64,000 bases of DNA, from NCBI GenBank assembly GCA_027405735.1, contig JAPEHQ010000002.1, positions 3,608,501 through 3,672,500 on the forward strand. The letters are read 5' to 3'. This document shows, in pieces, positions 57,463 through 64,000 of this stretch (positions are counted from its first letter, which is position 1; the number at the start of each line of letters is the position of its first letter). A program made the translations under genes and the position numbers. The notes beneath the pieces are model-generated. The model made no database searches, was not told the origin of the DNA, and was given only the letters and a program-made list of their open reading frames with translations. This DNA is from Mucor racemosus (Eukaryota; Mucoromycota; Mucoromycetes; Mucorales; Mucoraceae).

Positions 57463-58735
57463 CTACTCTGCATTTTTTGTTTTAGCAAAAAATATTGATT
57501 TTTCGTCGAGATAATCATAATAATAGTTTATGTTACAGCTTAAAATCCATTATAACTGAGTTTCAAAAATGATTCCTCGAAATGACTGAAAAATTATTCA
57601 AAAATAAAAATTGTTCAACAGCTCATGAACTGGAAAGTAAGTTGAACTAGCATATTAAATGTTTTTTGCACAGTTGTTGATTTTGCATCCATAAAAAAAA
57701 ATTGAAACAAACGTTTCGCATTAAATTTTGTGTAAAATGAGGTTGAATTTTTTGAGGTTTTTTGAAGATACATATCACTTTTTATAAGTAAATTTCAAAT
57801 ATAAAAAATTGATATTATGTACAGTAAAATGATCTATTGATTCAGCTATTGTTGAACCTTCTAGCTGCAGTTTTTGTAGAGAAAACGAGATTTTTGCCAA
57901 TTTTTTTTTCAAATTCAGAATTTAGGATGAGGGTATACAAGGGGAAAATTGACGCTAGAAGGGAAGATATCTCTTTGTGCACATTTTTGAGGATATCTCC
58001 ACGAAAAATCAATATTTTGAAAAAAACTAAATTAGGTTCAAGAGAGCTCAAGGTCGACGACATGAGTGTAAAAAAAACATTGCTCAATTTAATGAATATT
58101 TTAAAATTGATTATAAAAAAAGTCAAAAAAAAAGTGCTCAGGATTTTTTATATTGAAATATGTTATAGAACACTTTAAAATAAGTACGTCTCATTATCTA
58201 AAATTGTAAGTATGGCTTAATTTTCTGCAGAGATATGAAGGCTCAAAGTTTTTAATTTTTAACATTAAAATACGTGTATAAATCTGAAACATTAGCACTA
58301 AAAAAGCCATGCCAACTGCTAGAAATAGGATATTTTCAGATACTTGTTTTTGGATTAAAGCTGAACATCTCAAGTACATCGGCATATAATTGTTTCTTGT
58401 CATTATCTCGTGAAAAAAAAAGTTGCGTAAGGATGAAAAAGGAGACCCAGTTTTCGAGGAAAAAGCTATGAATTTCATCTATTTTTGGCTCTTTCGTGAG
58501 ATATAAAAGAGATTTAGGAATATGTGTTATAATGCGATAAATTCATATATATATTTAGCAGCGGTGCCTCAGGTATATCCTAAAGAGTATTTAGTATGAG
58601 GTTAGGTCTAGAAAAGAGGATATGCCCTGATTTTGAAAATTGAAAACTACGAAAATTTAATTCAAATTTTGAGTTTATACCTACAAAAAAATAGAATCCA
58701 TTTTGATATATATATATATGGAGTGTAACTGTTTC
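57463..58735 (-). repeat. Dispersed repeat R1, copy 4
   Basis: Inverted relative to copies 1-3 and nearly identical to copy 3. The right end, GGAGTGTAAC near 58720, corresponds to the left end of copy 1. It preserves the site in which the retroposed sequence of copy 3 later inserted. Confidence 0.8.
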
Positions 58736-58848
58736 CAAGATGATTATTCAATGTACAGTATCACAGCAGGTCTATGGTATGTCGACTATAGAGTGTAAAA
58801 ATACATAATTTTTGAAATCGAATTTTTTTTTACTGGCTTATTAATTAA

Positions 58849-59209
58849 TTAATTAATCAATATTAAAAGAAAAGCAACGAAAAATATGGATCTAGTTGAA
58901 AATTGTTCTGTATTTTTTTCACTGAAAGACTTACAATCAAGAATATCTTTAAGCATCTTTGCTTCTTTCATCGCATTTTTCCAGATTATTCTAACAGTCA
59001 TGTAAATACATTGAATAATTAACATTTTTAACAAAGATTTTGTTTATATGATATTTCAATACATCCAGAGTAATTTTACCAATGTTCTTATTTGCATCAA
59101 TGTGTTTTAATAGCGCTGCTTTGAAATGATTATAATCACCAGAAAGAGTAATTTGAGTACCCCTAGCTTCATTATTTGAAACAAATCCAAGAGTATTGTG
59201 CAAAACCAA
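58849..59209 (-). pseudogene. Hypothetical coding remnant in two overlapping frames
   Basis: From 59209 the frame reads MVLHNTLGFVSNNEARGTQI, TLSGDYNHFKAALLKHIDAN and KITLDVLKYHINKIFVKNVN. It stops near 58991, while an overlapping frame continues NAMKEAKMLKDILDCKSFSE to 58849. A small frame change or an unrecognised intron would join them. No family is recognised; a real short gene is possible. Confidence 0.35.
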
Positions 59210-59872
59210 GCTGAAAGTAGTAACTGATTAACAACTCATGGCCTTTATAAAGGCATTTGTATGCTTACTATGTATTATTCTTGCTATTGATAGTATTATT
59301 AGCTTTTATTTTTTTCTAAAATGATCAAGTTTGTAGTTTTAGCTGGACGATTCTAAATGATTAATAACGCACAATTAGTTTACACCCCTAATAAAACTGA
59401 TTGAATAGAATGTACGTTAGAAAAAGTATCGGAAGATCCAACCACATTGTTATTTATTCTTTTGTTCATGCCATCTGTGTCAAATATGGGCAACTACTAC
59501 CATGTAGAGTTGGGAATTACTAGGTCCAAAACTCATTGATATTAGGGGGGGGGGCTTCATCTGTTTTCTGCAGCTGTAAATGGTACGTTTTAGATGGGTT
59601 TTCAAATGAAGTACTGATATTAGTAAACAAAAATATCAGTAAACAATGTACATGCTATTCTATCTTTGAGTATTGCAGCATTGTGATAGGGAAGAAGAGT
59701 AAGCTTGGTAAAATTCTTTAACATTGGTATTCTTCATGTAATTTATGTAAAAATATTTTATGTATAAAGGTAGATGATGATATATTCATGTGAAAATATA
59801 CGTATAATATAGAGGGATGATATGTGATATATGATGTGTGATGTGTAAAGAAAAATAAAAAGTAAAATGCAA
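59210..59872. other. Intergenic
   Basis: About 660 bp. A run of about 10 G lies near 59546. The right end should contain the 3' untranslated region of the Zn2Cys6 gene. Confidence 0.45.
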
Positions 59873-61260
59873 TCAAGATGATTGCTGATAATACCATACT
59901 TGTGCGTTATTATTTGGTAGCATTTGAACATCTATAAATAAAAGTAGGTGAATAAAATGTTTATATCTATTGTATAATTACAAAATATACCTTGCTGTCC
60001 AGAATGATGAGGAAGCATCATATCATCCATATTAAAGTTGAAAATATTATCGCACGCAGCAGAACTCATGGAAGTACAAGAAGTTGTAGAAGACAAAGCA
60101 GTTACATTTGAATTAACCGAATTTGTTGAATTGGATGGTTGTAAAATAACAGGATATCCACCTAGATTACTTGCTAATGAAGAAGAACGAGTTGAAGATA
60201 AAGGTGATTTTTCCATCATCATTTGATCTTGCTGTTGTTGTTGATGATGAAACATCATCATTGGATTATGTTCGCTTAAAGTAGTAATTGTAGATGCATT
60301 TGGAGGAAATAAGCTTGAAGATGATGAAGAGGAAGAAGACATTATTGCAGCAGCTGCAGCAGCTGATTGTTGATGCATTTCAGCATTATTATCTTGTTGA
60401 TCAAATAGTGTCCAATCCATACCATGTCCAGACGGTAAATTATCATAACAATTCAAATCTGCATTATTATCAAGCATCATATCTTGAAAGTAAAAAGAGG
60501 ACGATGGTGCAGTTATAGTATTAGTGTTAGTAGTAGTAGTAGCATTGATATTACTATCTGATTTGGTGATGCTAGAAGCATTAGGCCGATGACTTTGTAC
60601 TTGCTTTGATTTATTGCTTTTAGGGGTGGTACGATTAGAAATCGATTTTGCATTCAACTGCTTATTTTTGGTTTTTTCCTCTTTCGTCAAGGGTAAAGAT
60701 AAAGATGGATTTACTGATGTAGTATTGGCATTAGTAGATGCAGACGTAGAAGCAGTAGCAACATTAGCATTCGCAGTAGCGGCCCTTTTACTTCTAGAGA
60801 TACGTTGCTCTCCTCTTAATCTCAATTGAGCTAAGATTGATCTTGAATCTTGTACTTCCAATTCTGTTTTTATCATTTTTGATTCAAGCTCATTATTGTT
60901 ATTATCATCAGAAATTGGAGAATTGACAATTGAATGTACCATTGAACGTTGATTTGCAAGATCAGATTCAATACGACGTATACGAGCTTCCAAATGAGAT
61001 AAATTATCGATAAAAGGGTCTACATTTGTAGGTTGTGTTGTACGAGACCTTCTTGAGCTTGGATAAGCACATAAAACACCAGTAGATAAACATCTAGTAC
61101 AATTTGGGTGAATTCCATCACAACGGACTTTTTTATGATGGCATCTAAAACATGCAATTGGAGCTCTTGGTCTTTTATTTGAAGATTTTGTCTTTTGATT
61201 TTCATTAGTATTTGTTGATTTTTTCATAGTAGTAGCAGCAGTAATTGCAGTAGTAGCCAT
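59873..61260 (-). CDS. Zn2Cys6 fungal transcription factor
   Basis: Exon 1 (61260-59991) and exon 2 (59931-59873) give 442 residues; splicing replaces the read-through tail with DVQMLPNNNAQVWYYQQSS-stop. The binuclear cluster lies at residues 37-64 (CFRC, then CDGIHPNC, CTRC and LSTGVLC; cysteines at 37, 40, 47, 54, 57, 64). A short heptad region follows (LSHLEARIRRIESDLANQ, about 86-105), as in dimerising Gal4-type factors. The rest is low-complexity: Asn/Thr-rich, poly-Ala, poly-Ser and poly-Gln, with acidic patches that may activate transcription. No fungal-specific central regulatory domain is visible. The protein is short for the class; target genes are unknown. Confidence 0.92.
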
Positions 61261-61765
61261 ATATTATAATTAACGATAGTGAGGGGAGGGGTTTATTGGT
61301 AAAAATGTAAATGAAATAAAGGAGAGAAAGGGTAATATTTTGACAAGCTACTTTAAAATAACAACCCTTTATAAATGTTTCAATGTTGAAGTATATGTAC
61401 ATTTAAAATCATGCTCCTTCGCATCATTCTCCTTAATACTCGATACCAAAATTAGTTGAAACAGTTAGTTTTCTATTACATGCTAACCTAAATAAAACAT
61501 CAAAATCCATTCAATACTTTTATATATACAAAAAATCGATCATTTGCATAAAGGAGGAAGGGTTGAATAGTATATTCTTAGTTGATGTTGAAAGAATCGA
61601 AAGCCTATTTCTCTCTCTCTCTGTCATTCTCTCTATGTTTTCATTAAAATACTATAAAACGTGGTAACTGGATGCATTTATATTATCATCATTTTCATTT
61701 GCATTATATAATGATGTCAATTTTATAATAAATCTAGACTGGTACAACTGCATAACTTTATTTCT
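61261..61765. other. Intergenic between the Zn2Cys6 and TVP23 genes
   Basis: 505 bp, containing the Zn2Cys6 promoter at its left (the gene points left) and the TVP23 3' end at its right. A (CT)n run (CTCTCTCTCTCTGTC) lies near 61611. Confidence 0.5.
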
Positions 61766-62715
61766 TTATCTAGATCCAAATACTTTGCCAATACCACTTG
61801 TAAAGACTTTTCCTACTAATCCACTTGCACCACTGCTAAGAGATCCTAAAGCAGAACGAGTTGCCATACCAGTTGCCCATCTCTTTTTAGCATCTTTATC
61901 ACATTGAGTATATCCATAAACATTAGCCATATTTAAAGCTAATGCTACACCAACAATAATCAACCAAGAAAATTTAAGTGTAATGATACAAGAAAATGCA
62001 AATAAGGCCCAAAGAGCAGGTGTACCATAAAGAGTCCACCAAAAGAGACGTGTATCCGCTGCATTATTGATTCTACTGGGCTATGTAAGATATGAGTACA
62101 TGGAAGAATCATTCTCCTCCCCCCCCTAAAAATAACTTACACTAGCACTTTCAAATACCCATTTGTTTGAACCATCAGGTTGAATTTCATTCCACCAACG
62201 AAGACCAACTAACAATCTACCTGAAATATTCTTTACAGTCCAAAAATCAAATGCTAAAAGCAAAATAGTAATCACAAAGACAAAAGTAAAATTGTCTGTA
62301 AATATAGAACCCAACAAGTAAGTTAATAAAGCACCAAGTCTAAAAGCTATAAAGAAGAATGCGGCAATTGGATGGCTAAACTAAAAGTTTAACTTTTGAT
62401 TCTTAAATGAATTATCTTGTTTTACCTTGATTGTTCAAAATATTCTCTAATTGTATTACGAGAATTATTATCTTGAAATCCTTGTTGTTGCTGTTGTTGC
62501 TGTTGTTGTTGTTGTTGTTGTTGTTGAGCATTATTAAAACTTCCACTGACAGGCTGAGAAGTTGTATATCCTGACTCCAAGTCTTGGTCTGCAGATATAC
62601 TTGCTGAATGTTGTAATAAATTAAGTTGATCTTCTTGAGGCTATGTACATATATATATAATATATATAAAGGTTATTTAAAGGGTAATTTGATATTTATT
62701 TATGTGTATTACCAT
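61766..62715 (-). CDS. TVP23: TVP23/FAM18 (DUF846) Golgi membrane protein
   Basis: Four exons: 62715-62713 (ATG only), 62640-62426, 62375-62141 and 62080-61766; 255 residues. The cytosolic N-terminus carries a long Gln run (near 62480-62525) before [10 protein letters not shown]. The conserved core reads [45 protein letters not shown] and [16 protein letters not shown], with four predicted membrane segments. TVP23 proteins sit in late Golgi vesicles with Yip-type partners and help retrograde and vesicle traffic. The third exon acceptor is the second of two adjacent TAGs, chosen because only it keeps the SHPIA frame. Confidence 0.94.
62480..62526 (-). repeat. CAA/CAG trinucleotide tract coding poly-Gln in TVP23
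   Basis: About 14-15 consecutive Gln codons, mostly CAA with interspersed CAG. It lies just before the conserved core and is likely length-polymorphic. Confidence 0.8.
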
Positions 62716-63500
62716 TTTGTTAAAGAGGGAAGAGTGAGATAAAACAAAAATGTGTATCCGCCCTCTACAACTACAGAAACGACCTCAAAAGCCCGCGTTT
62801 GTTTGTGTCCATAAAATCAGATGCAGCTTTTTCTCCAGAATGATGGTGATTTTTAAATAGTTTTTATAGAGAATTTACACTGAAAATAATAGAACATCTA
62901 TACAAACTGTGCTTTCAATTGTACAGAGTTTAATAAGATGCTTTTTATTTGAGGATTATCACTCTAAAAATGCAAGATTGTAACATTTGAGAAGACAGGA
63001 GGGGCCATAGCATTTTTGAAAATCCGCAGCACGGCTCACAAAAACCTTACTGTTTTAAAGAATTGTTATGGATTTAAGTAGAGTGATATCCCTAAACATT
63101 TAATTGTAAAGCACCTTAAACAGTATAAGATTCATTATTATATTTTTTTATACTCAAAAATGTTGATTAAAATACATATAATTGTCAAAACTAGTTTCCC
63201 CGTGGCACAGTAATTTGCGGATTAATGTAATGCAGCATTTTGATGGAAAGAGTGTGAGTATTCAAGAAACCAATAAACAGAAAGTTTCCTAATACAAATA
63301 TATCTATCCGTATATTTGAATTTGTAAGCTTTTCTACATTGTACCTACTTTTTTTCTGAAAATTCACCAGTAAAACAGTGTAATGTTTACTAATAATTAA
63401 ATAACCGCTGATAAATGGGGAGCACTATAAAACTGATTTTTGAAATATTGTTTCTACAAACTTCTTTTTTTTCGGTACAAATTTTTTTTCTGATTATAAA
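62716..63500. other. Intergenic between divergent TVP23 and UBC genes
   Basis: 785 bp between start codons on opposite strands; both promoters are here. No further gene is supported. Confidence 0.5.
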
Positions 63501-63999
<499 letters not shown>

Positions 64000-64000
64000 T

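Overview
This window looks like nuclear DNA of an early-diverging filamentous fungus, most likely a low-GC Mucoromycota species (Mucorales-type). The base composition is strongly AT-rich. Introns are short (mostly 50-120 bp) with GTAAGT-like donors and TAG acceptors. Genes that support a fungal assignment are an FKS-type 1,3-beta-glucan synthase, a Kre9/KNH-like GPI protein, a Zn2Cys6 transcription factor and a kinesin-3 with FHA and PH domains. The species cannot be fixed from the sequence alone.

Layout. 1-7.6 kb is a compact housekeeping block: a DNAJC17-like J protein (partial, minus), a degenerate multi-copy gene, eIF6 (minus), and a divergent ribosomal pair uL15/RPL28 (minus) and uS9/RPS16 (plus) sharing a 359-bp promoter region. 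7.6-21.1 kb is mobile DNA dominated by a full-length Ty3/Gypsy chromovirus (10466-17513). Its LTRs differ at one base in 529, it has a 5-bp target duplication and an intact 1865-aa Gag-Pol, and it splits an older reading frame. 21.1-28.4 kb holds a Kre9/KNH GPI protein and the glucan synthase. 28.4-42.9 kb is a graveyard of interleaved repeats: solo LTRs of two families, an LTR broken by a Tc1/mariner element, repeats carrying a fragment of a dynein intermediate chain gene, a MITE-like insertion and a tRNA-like fossil. 43.0-48.5 kb is the nine-exon kinesin-3 gene. 48.8-59.2 kb is again mobile DNA, with two near-identical inverted copies of a 1-1.6 kb repeat, one carrying a retroposed polyadenylated sequence, a second Tc1/mariner element, and a solo LTR matching the intact Gypsy. 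59.9-64 kb returns to genes: a Zn2Cys6 factor, a TVP23 Golgi protein and an E2 enzyme of the Ubc4/5 class cut by the window end.

How it fits together. Host genes cluster in three or four islands separated by TE-rich spacers. Many insertion events can be ordered because paralogous repeat copies preserve the empty sites. The host genes are general housekeeping and cell-wall/secretory genes and do not form a pathway. The observations most worth follow-up are RFX X-box-like palindromes in introns of four neighbouring housekeeping genes, the captured dynein fragments, two unrelated Tc1/mariner families that share ~210-bp TIRs with an inverted inner copy of the terminal motif, and the apparent lack of a tRNA primer-binding site in the young Gypsy element.
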